Assembly (NCBI GenBank): GCA_938036785.1
Contig: CALHWE010000013.1
Span: 1 to 64,000, forward strand
Direction: 5' to 3'
Source: an uncultured Candidatus Saccharibacteria bacterium
GTDB taxonomy: Bacteria; Patescibacteriota; Saccharimonadia; Saccharimonadales; Saccharimonadaceae
Length of the DNA: 64,000 nucleotides
Part shown: piece by piece, positions 16,063-25,359 of the stretch
Layout of the letters: every line of letters starts with the position of its first letter
How positions within the stretch are numbered: position 1 is the first letter of the stretch
The notes under the pieces: model-generated
What the model saw: the letters and a program-made list of their open reading frames with translations, nothing else
The model's database searches: none
What the model was told of the DNA's origin: nothing
Made by a program: the position numbers and the translations under genes

Positions 16063-18087
16063 TTACTTTGTCGGTTTATCGACGTCTTCCGCAAACTGGG
16101 TCTGGTACAATTCCGCGTAAAAGCCATTCTGGGCAAGTAGCTCGTCGTGCGTACCCTGCTCGATAACATTACCATCCTTTACCACAAGGATAAGATCGGC
16201 GTCACGAATCGTGCTCAGGCGATGGGCAATAACAAAGCTCGTCTTGTGCTGCATCAGTTTATCCATCGCCTGCTGGATGAGTACCTCAGTGCGGGTGTCA
16301 ACCGAGCTGGTCGCTTCGTCCAAGATGAGCATCGGCGTCTTGGCAAGCATAGCGCGGGCAATTGTCAGTAGCTGCTTCTCTCCTTGCGACATATTAGTCG
16401 CCGCTTCGTCAAGCACCATATCATAGCCACCCGGCAGCGACCGGACAAAATGGTCAACATGCGCCTCACATGCCACCGTCAGCAGTTCGGCTTCGCTTGC
16501 CTCGGGGTTGCCATAGCGCAGGTTGTCGCGGATCGTCCCATGGAAAAGCCACGTATCTTGCAGCACCATGCCAAAGAGCTGCCGAACACTGCTACGCGTC
16601 ATCTGGGCAATATCCACCCCATCGATCAGGATCTGGCCACTATCAATATCATAAAATCGCATCAACAGATTAACCAGCGTCGTCTTACCCGCACCCGTTG
16701 GCCCAACAATCGCCACTCGCTGGCCAGGGCGAATATGAGCCGAAAGGTGCTTAATAACTGGCGTCTTTGTGTCGTAGCCAAAGACAACATCGCGAAACTC
16801 CACTTCGCCGCGCACCACTGGCAGCGTCGTAGCAGGCACCGGGTCGGGCGCTTCGGCTGGTTCTTTAAGAAATTCAAAAACCCGCTCAGCCGCAGCCGCC
16901 GTCGATTGCAGCACATTAGCAATATTCGCTGTCTGGGTAATCGGCTGGTTAAACTGCTGCATATACTGGATAAAGGCCTGAATATCGCCAATTTTAATCC
17001 GCCCCTCGATTGCCAGCCACCCACCGAGCACCGCCACGCCAACATAGCCAATATTCCCCACCACATTCATCACTGGATACATCAAGCCAGAGAGGAACTG
17101 CGACTGCCACGCGCTCGAGAAAAGCCGCTGGTTAATCTGCCGAAATGTCTTCAGCGAACGCTCCTGGCCACGAAAAGCACGCATCACCTGGTGGCCAGCA
17201 TACATTTCTTCAATATGGCCATTGAGCTCGCCTAGCTCATCTTGCTGGCGGATAAACTGCGTTTGTGAGCGCTTGGTAATCATAACAATCAACCCCATCG
17301 ACAGTGGCACAACCAAGAGCGCCACCACAGTCAGCAGCCAACTAATCGACAGCATCATCCCCATAATCCCAACCAGCATCACCACTGCACTCATCATTTG
17401 CGACAGGCTTTGGGTAAGCGTTTGACTCACCGTATCGACATCGTTAGTAATACGGCTGAGAACTTCGCCATGCGTTTGTGTGTCGAAGTAGCGCAGCGGC
17501 AAACGATTGATCTTCTCTGAGATATCACGACGCAGCTGGTACGTCAGCTTCTGGGTAATATTCGTCATCAGCCACGCCTGCCCATAGCGAAACAGTGCAC
17601 TGATCACATAGAGCCCCACTAGCCAGAGGACAATCTGCAAGATCGCATCGTAATGGAAGGTGGGACGCGTACCAAGATCGAGCGTCTTGGCGGCTTCGCG
17701 AGCCGAGGCAGGTAGCGCCTGCGCCAGCTGCTTACCCTGGGGCGATGCCATAAATTGCTCACCCGTCATACCCGCGGGGATCGCTGCACCGGCAGGAAGC
17801 TTCTCGTGGATAGCGTCGTAGGTACGCAGGCGCGTGTAGTCATCGACGATTTGGTTGGTCGCGTTGCCGAGCAGTTTGGGGCTAACGATCGCAAACAGTG
17901 TACTGACAATCGTCAAACCAATCACCAGCATCAGCTGCCAACGAAAGGCGCGCAGATACTGCAGCAGCGTGCGCACCGTCCCACGGAAGTCCTTAGCTCG
18001 CTCCGTCCCGCCGCCAGCGACTGGCCCACCCATTGGGCCGCGGCGCACTCCTGCCGAGCGCGGCCGTGCAGACGATTGCTGGCTCAT
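16063..18087 (-). CDS. ABC exporter half-transporter, canonical ATPase site (heterodimer subunit)
   Basis: This 674-residue multidrug-type exporter subunit has an N-terminal extension with an RPRSAGVRRGPMGGPVAGGG linker, six membrane helices between about 45 and 370, and a nucleotide-binding domain at about 430-665. Walker A is GPTGAGKTT, the signature reads MSQGEKQ, and Walker B LILDEATSSVD keeps the catalytic Glu. Its start overlaps the stop of the partner gene by four bases. The partner has Asp in place of that Glu, a combination typical of heterodimeric exporters such as BmrCD or TM287/288. Substrates are unknown; MarR control suggests drugs or toxic compounds. Confidence 0.92.
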   Translation of the reverse strand: MSQQSSARPRSAGVRRGPMGGPVAGGGTERAKDFRGTVRTLLQYLRAFRWQLMLVIGLTIVSTLFAIVSPKLLGNATNQIVDDYTRLRTYDAIHEKLPAGAAIPAGMTGEQFMASPQGKQLAQALPASAREAAKTLDLGTRPTFHYDAILQIVLWLVGLYVISALFRYGQAWLMTNITQKLTYQLRRDISEKINRLPLRYFDTQTHGEVLSRITNDVDTVSQTLTQSLSQMMSAVVMLVGIMGMMLSISWLLTVVALLVVPLSMGLIVMITKRSQTQFIRQQDELGELNGHIEEMYAGHQVMRAFRGQERSLKTFRQINQRLFSSAWQSQFLSGLMYPVMNVVGNIGYVGVAVLGGWLAIEGRIKIGDIQAFIQYMQQFNQPITQTANIANVLQSTAAAAERVFEFLKEPAEAPDPVPATTLPVVRGEVEFRDVVFGYDTKTPVIKHLSAHIRPGQRVAIVGPTGAGKTTLVNLLMRFYDIDSGQILIDGVDIAQMTRSSVRQLFGMVLQDTWLFHGTIRDNLRYGNPEASEAELLTVACEAHVDHFVRSLPGGYDMVLDEAATNMSQGEKQLLTIARAMLAKTPMLILDEATSSVDTRTEVLIQQAMDKLMQHKTSFVIAHRLSTIRDADLILVVKDGNVIEQGTHDELLAQNGFYAELYQTQFAEDVDKPTK

Positions 18088-19865
18088 AACGCCCCTCCTT
18101 GCATGGCAGCACTGAGCGGAGCAGGCCGCTCAAGCACAGCCAGCTCGCGCTCACTGAGCTGCGACGCGGCGATCTCTTGGTATACCGCACAGGTTTTCAT
18201 CAGCTCCTGGTGCCGCCCCTGGCCAACGATCCGGCCTTCATCAAGGACAATAATTGTATCCGCCTGGGCGATCGTATTGATCCGCTGCCCAACGATCAGC
18301 ACCGTCTTGCCCGCCACCTCCTGCGTGAGGCGCTGGCGCAGCGCGGCATCCGTTCGCGCATCAAGCGCCGAGAACGAATCATCAAAGATATACACCTGAG
18401 GCTGCGCCGCCAACGCCCGGGCGATCGCGAGGCGCTGACGCTGCCCACCCGAGACATTGCTACCGCCTTGCGCGACCGCGCTTGCCATACCATCATCAAG
18501 CTGAGCAATAAAGTCACTCGCCTGGGCCACCTCTGCCGCATGAGCAATCGCCGCCTTATCTGCTTCAGGCGCACCATAGGCAATATTACTGGCAATACTA
18601 CCCCGAAACAGCACACCCTTTTGCGGAACATAGCCAATCTGGCTGGCTAAGTCAGTCAGCCTGAGGTGACGAATATCCACCCCATCAAGCAAAATCTGCC
18701 CGGCCGACACATCATAAAACCGCGGAATCAAATTGACTAATGTCGACTTGCCCGAGCCCGTGCTGCCAATAAACGCCGTCGTCTGGCCAGGCTCCGCCAC
18801 AAAGCTAATGTTACTGAGCACTGGCTCGTCTGCCCCTGGATAGGCAAAGGTAACATTACGAAATTCAATCCGCCCCGTGCCACCCAGCGTGAGCGGCTGA
18901 GGCTTAGCCGGGTCAGTGATCGATGGCTTAGTATCGAGCACCTCTGCCACTCGCCGCACCGACACAGCCGCGCGCGGTGCCATAATAAACACCATCGAAA
19001 TCATCAAGAACGACATAATCACCTGCAAAGCATATTGCAAAAAGGCCATCATATTGCCAATCGCCAGATGCCCATCACCAATTGCCAGCGCGCCATACCA
19101 CACCACCGCCACGCTCGCAAGATTCATCACTAGCATCATCACTGGCTCCATCACCATCATCAGGCGATTGACTGCCAAGTTGAGCCTCGTCAGCTCATGG
19201 TTGACGGCATCAAATTTTGCTTCTTCGACTGCCTCGGTATGAAAAGCGCGCACGACGCGCAGACCCGTCAGGTTCTCGCGGGCGACTAAGTTCAGCGTGT
19301 CCACCACGCTCTGCAGCCGCTGAAAGCGAGGCATCGCCGCAATAAACAAGCCAATAATAACCACCAAAAGCACCGCAACCGCCAGGGCAATAATCCAGCT
19401 CAGACTCGGTGCATTAGCCAGCGCCTTGTGTAGGCCAGCCACAGCCATAATCGGTGCCATCAAGGCAATGCGCAGCAGCATAATCGCTGTCGATTGGATC
19501 TGCTGGATATCGTTGGTTGAGCGAGTTATAAGCGATGCTGTCGAAAAACGGTTAAAGTCCGCCACAGCATAATCCTCCACCCGGGCAAACACCTGGTCGC
19601 GCAGCTGCTGACTGAGACCAGTCGCAATCCGCGTCGCAAAGAAAACTGAGACAATCGTCCCCACTGCACCCGCCAGCGTCACGGCAATCATCTGCCAGCC
19701 ATTATGCCATATAACGACCATATCAGTGCCAACGATACCATTATTAATAATCGCTGCCATAAAGTCTGGCAAACTCAGCGTTGCCATCACCGAACCATAC
19801 GTTGCAGCAACCAGCAGCCCGAGCTGCCACCAATATCCCCAGAGTAGTCGCCAGATATACGTCAT
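18084..19865 (-). CDS. ABC exporter half-transporter, degenerate ATPase site (heterodimer subunit)
   Basis: This 593-residue exporter subunit has six membrane helices between about 10 and 300 and a nucleotide-binding domain from about 335. Walker A is GSTGSGKST and the signature is VSGGQRQR. The Walker B region reads VYIFDDSFSALD, so the catalytic Glu is replaced by Asp. That degenerate site marks it as one half of an asymmetric heterodimer with the 16063-18087 product. The gene overlaps the MarR stop codon and the partner start by four bases each, so three proteins are translationally coupled. Confidence 0.92.
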   Translation of the reverse strand: MTYIWRLLWGYWWQLGLLVAATYGSVMATLSLPDFMAAIINNGIVGTDMVVIWHNGWQMIAVTLAGAVGTIVSVFFATRIATGLSQQLRDQVFARVEDYAVADFNRFSTASLITRSTNDIQQIQSTAIMLLRIALMAPIMAVAGLHKALANAPSLSWIIALAVAVLLVVIIGLFIAAMPRFQRLQSVVDTLNLVARENLTGLRVVRAFHTEAVEEAKFDAVNHELTRLNLAVNRLMMVMEPVMMLVMNLASVAVVWYGALAIGDGHLAIGNMMAFLQYALQVIMSFLMISMVFIMAPRAAVSVRRVAEVLDTKPSITDPAKPQPLTLGGTGRIEFRNVTFAYPGADEPVLSNISFVAEPGQTTAFIGSTGSGKSTLVNLIPRFYDVSAGQILLDGVDIRHLRLTDLASQIGYVPQKGVLFRGSIASNIAYGAPEADKAAIAHAAEVAQASDFIAQLDDGMASAVAQGGSNVSGGQRQRLAIARALAAQPQVYIFDDSFSALDARTDAALRQRLTQEVAGKTVLIVGQRINTIAQADTIIVLDEGRIVGQGRHQELMKTCAVYQEIAASQLSERELAVLERPAPLSAAMQGGAL

Positions 19866-20332
19866 GTTTGCTCCGCCCGGTGGCCCTGGGCCACTTTATC
19901 AATAAGCTGGTCGAGCTGCGCTAGCTCGGCATCGCTCAGCACTGCAAAAAGATCGGCAACAGTCTCCGCCATATACTGCTGGAAGTGATCGGTTATCTGC
20001 TGGCTTTGCGCAGTCAACTGCAGGCGCACCACCCGTCGATCGTGCTGGTCTGGCGTGCGCTGGACGAGCTGTTTTGCTACCAGCACGTCAAGAATCTGCG
20101 TCGCCGCACCCTTGGAGACGCACAGCTTTGCGGCCACATCACCCATCGTCTCGATTGCCCCACTATGCAATAGGCCCAGCACATGCCAGTGAACAGGCGC
20201 CAAACCAAACTGCTGATCCGTCTGGCGCTGAGCGCGTGCCAGGCGCTGCTTGAGCTGAAATAAGTAGCTCGTGATGTTCTCAATACATACTTGGCGCTGC
20301 GGCTGTGCACCTGACTTTGCTTTTACCTTCAT
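19862..20332 (-). CDS. MarR-family repressor of the adjacent ABC exporter
   Basis: This 156-residue MarR-type winged-helix regulator contains GDVAAKLCVSKGAATQILDVLVAKQLVQR as the recognition helix region and DQHDRRVVRLQLT as the wing (the DxRxxxxxLT hallmark). It is the first gene of a three-gene operon with the two exporter subunits. Its promoter is covered by a perfect 15-bp palindrome (20333-20367), so self-repression relieved by a ligand is the natural model. ATG 20332 has no Shine-Dalgarno; the -10 box ends nine bases upstream, giving a leader of only about three bases. Confidence 0.92.
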   Translation of the reverse strand: MKVKAKSGAQPQRQVCIENITSYLFQLKQRLARAQRQTDQQFGLAPVHWHVLGLLHSGAIETMGDVAAKLCVSKGAATQILDVLVAKQLVQRTPDQHDRRVVRLQLTAQSQQITDHFQQYMAETVADLFAVLSDAELAQLDQLIDKVAQGHRAEQT

Positions 20333-20367
20333 ACAATGAATAGTTTACTGCCTAAACTATTCATTGT
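20333..20367. promoter_or_regulatory. Perfect 15-bp MarR operator palindrome over the promoter
   Basis: ACAATGAATAGTTTA (20333-20347) and its exact complement (20353-20367) flank five bases. On the minus strand the -35 TTGACA (20365-20370) and -10 TAAACT (20342-20347), spaced by 17 bases, sit in or at the edge of the palindrome. Bound repressor would cover the promoter. The GH18 stop codon (20367-20369) lies inside the -35 box. Confidence 0.85.
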
Positions 20368-21737
20368 CAATACCTTTTTATATGCCGACGGCGCCAAGCA
20401 TACACTGCCGCACCAAGCACGCCTAACATAACCAACGTCGCGCCACCGTAGTATAGCAGCGGCACATTATCACCAGTAGCTGCCAATGCTCCCTCGTGCG
20501 GTGGCTGGCTTGGTTGTGGCTGTTCGGCCTGTGAGACATGCATAACCTTCGGTGGCAGCGTGGTATTCTGTGACTGATTTGATTGCGGCTGAGTCGACGA
20601 TGGCGCAGCGCTGCCATGCAGCGTGTGGTCGAGTTGCCGCAACAACGCATCATTACTTTGCGGGTCGGAGAGATAACGCCAGACAATAATCCCCTGCAAG
20701 TTGTGCTGCTGGACATACTCTGCCTTGTACTTCATCGATTCCGCATCGTCGTAGCTAATAAACTCACGCCGCGCAGCATTATAGAGATACGGTGCTTTGC
20801 TTGCGTCATCCCAGTAACGAGTGTAGCCATTCTTATTAATATACTCTCGCCCGAGCCGGTCATACGTGGTGTGGTATTCACCAGCCTTTTGGGTATCCCC
20901 CACAGGCTGGTGCAGCCCATGATTCACCTCAGGAACCGAGGTAAACCGCCGGCTATACCACCCCGCTCCAATCATCAATTTGTTTGTTGGCGCACCGTGA
21001 GCTTGGTAGTGCTGCACCGCCGAGTTAGCACTCTGGTCGAGCGGGTCATCTGGCGCGGTATAGAGCCCAGCATGGTGCCCAGCATGCGTCTTGAACGAGC
21101 CAAACCCCCGCATGTCATACGTCATGATCGCAATCTGGTCAAGATACTGCTGGTACTCAGCAAACTTATTTTGCTCGGCATACCACTTGGCCGGTGCACC
21201 GGTCATCGAAATACTCGGCTGGCGTCCGCTAGTGGTCGTTGCCGCGCGCAATTCGCGCAAGAGAGCAATTAGGTCAGTCTGCTGGCTCCCCTTTGGAAAC
21301 TCCCAGTCGATATCCACCCCGTCTAACTGATGAGCCTGCAGCGCCTCCTTGACAGAGCTCACAAAGGCCTGCCGGGTACTTGCCTGGCGCACCATCGCAT
21401 CGAACTCACTTCGCGCAGCATCATTACCACCACCAATTGAGAGAATAAGAGAGATACGCGGATTAACCGCCCGAATCCGCTGCAGCGTAGCCGCCTGCGT
21501 AAGGTGCGGCAACGCGTCAAGCGTTAGGTGTCCATCGGCCGCAATACGCCCAAAATGGACAATAAGCCGATCGATCATCTTTAGATGGTCATCAGTCACC
21601 TTTGGGAGATTCTCGTCACTGACATAGACCGAGATTATCTTCCGCTCCGCAGCCTGAGCTGGCACTGGAGCCATCAGCTGGCATCCGACTGCTATCATCA
21701 TGACACTGAGCACACTTTTCACCATTGCCGTCCGCAT
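20367..21737 (-). CDS. Secreted GH18 glycosidase with sortase-type C-terminal signal
   Basis: This 456-residue protein has a signal peptide (residues 1-30, ending PAQAA) and a GH18 catalytic domain with the DxxDxDxE motif as DGVDIDWE (139-146, Glu146 catalytic). A Ser/Gln/Pro-rich linker follows, then LAATG (418-422), a membrane helix and a basic tail RRRHIKRY. GH18 enzymes cleave chitin or related beta-1,4-GlcNAc glycans. For an epibiont, host or community glycans are plausible targets. LAxTG fits class E sortases of Actinobacteria. AGGAGG precedes the ATG by four bases. No sortase gene is in the window. Confidence 0.9.
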   Translation of the reverse strand: MRTAMVKSVLSVMMIAVGCQLMAPVPAQAAERKIISVYVSDENLPKVTDDHLKMIDRLIVHFGRIAADGHLTLDALPHLTQAATLQRIRAVNPRISLILSIGGGNDAARSEFDAMVRQASTRQAFVSSVKEALQAHQLDGVDIDWEFPKGSQQTDLIALLRELRAATTTSGRQPSISMTGAPAKWYAEQNKFAEYQQYLDQIAIMTYDMRGFGSFKTHAGHHAGLYTAPDDPLDQSANSAVQHYQAHGAPTNKLMIGAGWYSRRFTSVPEVNHGLHQPVGDTQKAGEYHTTYDRLGREYINKNGYTRYWDDASKAPYLYNAARREFISYDDAESMKYKAEYVQQHNLQGIIVWRYLSDPQSNDALLRQLDHTLHGSAAPSSTQPQSNQSQNTTLPPKVMHVSQAEQPQPSQPPHEGALAATGDNVPLLYYGGATLVMLGVLGAAVYAWRRRHIKRY

Positions 21738-21818
21738 ATCGCCTCCTTGCTGTTTGCTACCTGTCTCTTTCTAGTCTATATCGTTTGCCAGAATAGGTAA
21801 AGTGTGAGGTGGTATAGG

Positions 21819-22859
21819 TTACTTGTCATCAGTGGTTGGCGTGTGACGAGTTGGCCAGTACCGATCAAGCACTACATAGGGCAGCTGCTTATACCGATAC
21901 CATAGCACGATCGTAACAAACAGCGTCATTAATGACACAAACGGCAGATGCACCATCGACAGCACCGCAATATAGAGCAGCCGCACCGCATAGAATACCA
22001 CGCGGTGGAACCACCCTCGCGGCCGATCATCGAGAGAAATACCCGTTAGCCAGCCACCGAACGTCCTTCCCTGTGCCACCAGCGGAAGGATGGCATGCAC
22101 GAGCGCAATAAAGCCATACGGAACGATCTGCGTCAGCATCTGCATCTGTTCAGTCCACTGCCGTGAATGCAACACATTGAAGAGTGTAAGTGCTACCATC
22201 ACAATCGTTGAGCCAATCGCCACTCCAGTCATATCAACAACAAAGGCAACGATACGCCGCACAAGGCCAGGCTGGCGAATCATCGTTGCTCCACGCTCCG
22301 TATCGCGAAGATTTGGCAATAGCCAACCCAGCCAAAAGCCCAGCAGTGCCCCGCTCGTATTGAGCAGCAAGTCATCGACATCAAACAGCCGATAGCTACA
22401 CGGATACACGCCAAACACCCCCGTGAGCTGCGTCAGTTCGATCACTACCGACGTCATAAGGCCAATCGCCGCCACCGTCCACCAGCGCACCCGATACATC
22501 GCTCGCAAAAACGCCCCCAGTGGCACAAAGAAAATAACATTAAGCACCACCTGCAGCAACGCCCGCACACCCTCGTGCGAGATATCAAAAATCGACGCCA
22601 GTGGCACTAATTGCGGCTGGATATGATGACTCCCGCAAAAGCGCGCCGCATTATCTGGCATCGGGTAAAGCGTAAAGGCGGCTAGTGCCAAGCCATAGAG
22701 GACCACCAGATATGTCATAACCACCCGGCCAAATGCCACTCGGCGAAAGCGAATATAATGTACCAACAACAGTGGCAGTGTCAACACAAGTGCAGCAAAT
22801 GGCCACATCACAAGCGCCACCCGAAACGACGCGGTAAAATTCCCTAAGAACGAAAGCAT
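21819..22859 (-). CDS. VanZ-RDD fusion membrane protein
   Basis: This 346-residue polytopic protein joins two domains. The first about 185 residues form a VanZ-like domain (TLYPMPDNAARFCGSHHIQPQLVPL, then FFVPLGAFLRAMYR, ELTQL and DVDDLLLNTSGALLGFWLGW). Residues about 200-340 form an RDD domain (RRIVAFVVDMTGVAIGS, and GRTFGGWLTGI). VanZ homologues can lower sensitivity to glycopeptides in some bacteria; the role of RDD domains is not defined. The gene is monocistronic, with a CATACT box ending ten bases before its ATG. Confidence 0.85.
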   Translation of the reverse strand: MLSFLGNFTASFRVALVMWPFAALVLTLPLLLVHYIRFRRVAFGRVVMTYLVVLYGLALAAFTLYPMPDNAARFCGSHHIQPQLVPLASIFDISHEGVRALLQVVLNVIFFVPLGAFLRAMYRVRWWTVAAIGLMTSVVIELTQLTGVFGVYPCSYRLFDVDDLLLNTSGALLGFWLGWLLPNLRDTERGATMIRQPGLVRRIVAFVVDMTGVAIGSTIVMVALTLFNVLHSRQWTEQMQMLTQIVPYGFIALVHAILPLVAQGRTFGGWLTGISLDDRPRGWFHRVVFYAVRLLYIAVLSMVHLPFVSLMTLFVTIVLWYRYKQLPYVVLDRYWPTRHTPTTDDK

Positions 22860-22915
22860 ACTGCGCGCTAGTATGACATAGATAGCTCATATCTGTCAAT
22901 AACGAGGCTAGTAAC

Positions 22916-24916
22916 TTACACTACCGTGCGGCGTAAGAGTTGTGCGTTTGCTGCAACAATGATCGTCGAAAGTGACATCACCACCGCACCGATCGCAGGC
23001 GAAATAACTACCCCGACTGGTGCAAGCACCCCAGCCGCGAGTGGGAGCATCAGCACATTGTAGCCCGCTCCCCAGCAGAGGTTCTGTACCATTTTACGGT
23101 ACGTCGCCTGGGCCAGCGTGATCAGCCGGACAACTGCCTGCGGATCATCACCGACCAGCATAATCCCGGCTGACGCTGCGGCAACATCAGTCCCCGTCCC
23201 AATCGCGACACCACTCTCGGCCTGGGCAAGCGCTGGTGCATCATTCACACCATCACCAACAAAGCACACCCGCTTCCCCTGCTGCTGGTACGCCATGACA
23301 ATCGCCGCCTTCTCAGCTGGCCTTACCTCAGCGTGAACCTCAGTGATACCAACGAGGCGAGCAATTGCATCGGCTGGCCGCGCACCATCTCCTGTTACCA
23401 TGGCGACTGTTATACCGCGGCGTTGAAGCGCTGCGACTGCCGCTGCCGCACCAGGGCGCGGCGCATCACCAAGTTCAATCGCACCACAGACATGCCCAGC
23501 CTGGGCAACATAAACCACTGTATGGTCCGTCGTTATCTCGTCTCGATCAATCTGATGCTGCTGCATAAAGGCTGCATTGCCAACTAACGTCGGTACGCCA
23601 TCAACCACAGCCTGCACACCATAACCTGGCACCGTCTGAAGGTCGCGCGCAGCAGGTATCGTGACATGGCGATCGGCTGCCGCATGGCGAATCGCTGCTG
23701 CAATCGGGTGCTCTGCCTCATGCTCAGCCGCTGCCGCTAATGCCAGAACAGCCGCGTCGTCCCCACCATGGACTGCGACCACTGCTAGGTGACCAGTCGT
23801 CAGCGTACCTGTTTTATCAAATAACACCACATCAACCTGCCGCGCAGCTTCAAAAGCGCGGCGATCACGCACCACAATACCGCGCTGCGCCGCAAGCCCA
23901 GTCGAGATCGACACAACCAGCGGCACCGCCAAGCCCAAAGCATGTGGGCACGCCACCACCAGCACTGTCACCACCCGCTGCAGCACTACATCAAGCGATG
24001 CACCAGTCAGTGCCCAGCCAGCGCCCGCCACCAGCGCAGTAGCAAGCGCCGCATAGAAAAGATAGCCCGCTGCCCGGTCCGCCAGCACCTGCGTTCGTGA
24101 CCGACGCTGCTCAGCCTGGCGCACCAGCTCCATAATATGCGACAACGTTGTATCATCACCAATGCGCTGAGTCGTAACATGAAGCGCACCAGTGCCGTTG
24201 ATCGTGCCTGCCGTCACAAGACTCCCTGACTGCTTGGCAACAGGGCGCGACTCACCCGTGAGCATCGATTCATCAACCTGTGACGTGCCAGATATCACCT
24301 GGCCATCCACTGGCACACGCCCACCCGGGCGCACCAGCACGGTCATCCCCACAGCCAGATGATCAAGCGGCACTGTATTAATCGATTGCTCCGTCACAAC
24401 CTCTGCCGTCTCAGGCAAGAGCTGGGCTAAGGTATGAGCGGCATCCGTTGCCCGCTTAATCGCTGCCATTTCGAGCCAGTGCCCGAGAAGCATAATGGTA
24501 ATGAGCGACGCGAGCTCCCACCAAAAATCCATCCCTGCTACCACGCCACTGGTTACCAGCAGGCTGTAGCCATAGGCCACACTAATCGCGAGAGCAATCA
24601 GCAGCATCATACCAGGCTGGCGCTGGCGTAGCTCCTGCCACCCTGCCCGGATAAAAACTCGGCCACCATACCACAGCAATATCGTCCCGCTTATGGCCGG
24701 CACATACCGGCTTACCACCTCAGGTAGTGTATAGCCAAGCCATTGCTGCAGCAGCGGTGAACACACCAATACGCTGATCGTTATCAGCAGCGATAGCCAA
24801 AACCGCTGCCGAAACTGGGCCGCATCATGCCCGCAATGGCCACCCTGTCCATGCCCCTCATGGTGAGTATGCTCACCATGAGTCATATGATGGTGCTGTG
24901 ACTGTTTTGTATCCAT
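22916..24916 (-). CDS. copB: CopB-type heavy-metal P-type ATPase
   Basis: This is a 666-residue P1B-type pump. The N-terminus is rich in His (about ten within residues 7-31), which suits metal capture. The membrane motif is CPH (323-325), typical of P1B-3/CopB pumps for copper or silver, rather than CPC. TGES, DKTGTLT (phosphorylated Asp at 367) and GDGVNDAPAL are intact. ATG 24916 follows GAGGGG by six bases and is preferred to an upstream start. The CsoR-family repressor gene lies directly upstream in the same direction, so copper efflux under metal control is likely. The exact metal is not certain. Confidence 0.9.
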   Translation of the reverse strand: MDTKQSQHHHMTHGEHTHHEGHGQGGHCGHDAAQFRQRFWLSLLITISVLVCSPLLQQWLGYTLPEVVSRYVPAISGTILLWYGGRVFIRAGWQELRQRQPGMMLLIALAISVAYGYSLLVTSGVVAGMDFWWELASLITIMLLGHWLEMAAIKRATDAAHTLAQLLPETAEVVTEQSINTVPLDHLAVGMTVLVRPGGRVPVDGQVISGTSQVDESMLTGESRPVAKQSGSLVTAGTINGTGALHVTTQRIGDDTTLSHIMELVRQAEQRRSRTQVLADRAAGYLFYAALATALVAGAGWALTGASLDVVLQRVVTVLVVACPHALGLAVPLVVSISTGLAAQRGIVVRDRRAFEAARQVDVVLFDKTGTLTTGHLAVVAVHGGDDAAVLALAAAAEHEAEHPIAAAIRHAAADRHVTIPAARDLQTVPGYGVQAVVDGVPTLVGNAAFMQQHQIDRDEITTDHTVVYVAQAGHVCGAIELGDAPRPGAAAAVAALQRRGITVAMVTGDGARPADAIARLVGITEVHAEVRPAEKAAIVMAYQQQGKRVCFVGDGVNDAPALAQAESGVAIGTGTDVAAASAGIMLVGDDPQAVVRLITLAQATYRKMVQNLCWGAGYNVLMLPLAAGVLAPVGVVISPAIGAVVMSLSTIIVAANAQLLRRTVV

Positions 24917-24975
24917 AATAAACCCCTCGGTGCTGCGCACCGCATTATCCTTTCCATTCTTATATCCGCTTGCTG

Positions 24976-25254
24976 CTAGCGGATGTTCGTCAGGTCGTAG
25001 AGCTGGTCGAGCTCTTTGAGCGCCTTATCGCGCTGCTTCGTATCGCTTGACGCCAACATCTCAGCCACATGCATCTCGAGATGCTGCTTGACCATCAGCT
25101 TATTCAGCGACGCTAGTGACTTCTGGATCGACAAACTCTGGATGATGATGTCCATGCAGTAGGCATCATCAGCCACACGCTTTTCTAACCCCTCCAGCTG
25201 GCCCTTCATAATTTTGATACGGTGTAGTGCTCGTCTGGTAATATCTTTGCTCAT
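24976..25254 (-). CDS. CsoR/RcnR-family metal-responsive repressor
   Basis: This is a 92-residue all-helical repressor of the CsoR (DUF156) family. The expected metal ligands are visible at Cys33 (AYCMD) and His58 (KQHLE). The third CsoR ligand, normally Cys four residues later, is His62 here, giving C-H-H as in RcnR-type nickel/cobalt sensors rather than C-H-C. It is transcribed into the CopB-type pump gene 59 bases downstream. A CsoR-type GC-core palindrome lies between its own -35 and -10 boxes. The predicted metal is therefore ambiguous between copper and another transition metal. Confidence 0.88.
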   Translation of the reverse strand: MSKDITRRALHRIKIMKGQLEGLEKRVADDAYCMDIIIQSLSIQKSLASLNKLMVKQHLEMHVAEMLASSDTKQRDKALKELDQLYDLTNIR

Positions 25255-25260
25255 GTTCCT

Positions 25261-25289
25261 ATGGTATACCCCCTAGGGGTATATGTCAA
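25261..25289 (-). promoter_or_regulatory. csoR-copB promoter with CsoR-type operator
   Basis: TTGACA (25284-25289) and TACCAT (25261-25266) are 17 bases apart on the minus strand. The spacer is filled by the palindrome ATACCCC-CTA-GGGGTAT (25266-25282), the form of known CsoR operators. The -10 box ends six bases before the csoR ATG, so the transcript may be leaderless. Confidence 0.85.
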
Positions 25290-25304
25290 CCGATTCTCTC
25301 CCGA

Positions 25305-25335
25305 ATTTAAAACCCACCACAGACGTGGTGGGTTT
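25305..25335 (-). terminator. Intrinsic terminator after groL
   Basis: AAACCCACCAC (25310-25320) pairs with GTGGTGGGTTT (25325-25335) around four bases, with T-rich sequence on both sides. It lies 24 bases past the groL stop and may work in both directions. Confidence 0.85.
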
Positions 25336-25359
25336 TTGCAAAACAAGGCAGGACGAGGC

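Noticed and set aside
16384..17235. 283-codon open frame antisense to the ABC exporter gene
   Set aside because: It is a shadow of a well-supported exporter domain, rich in His and Arg, with no family features.
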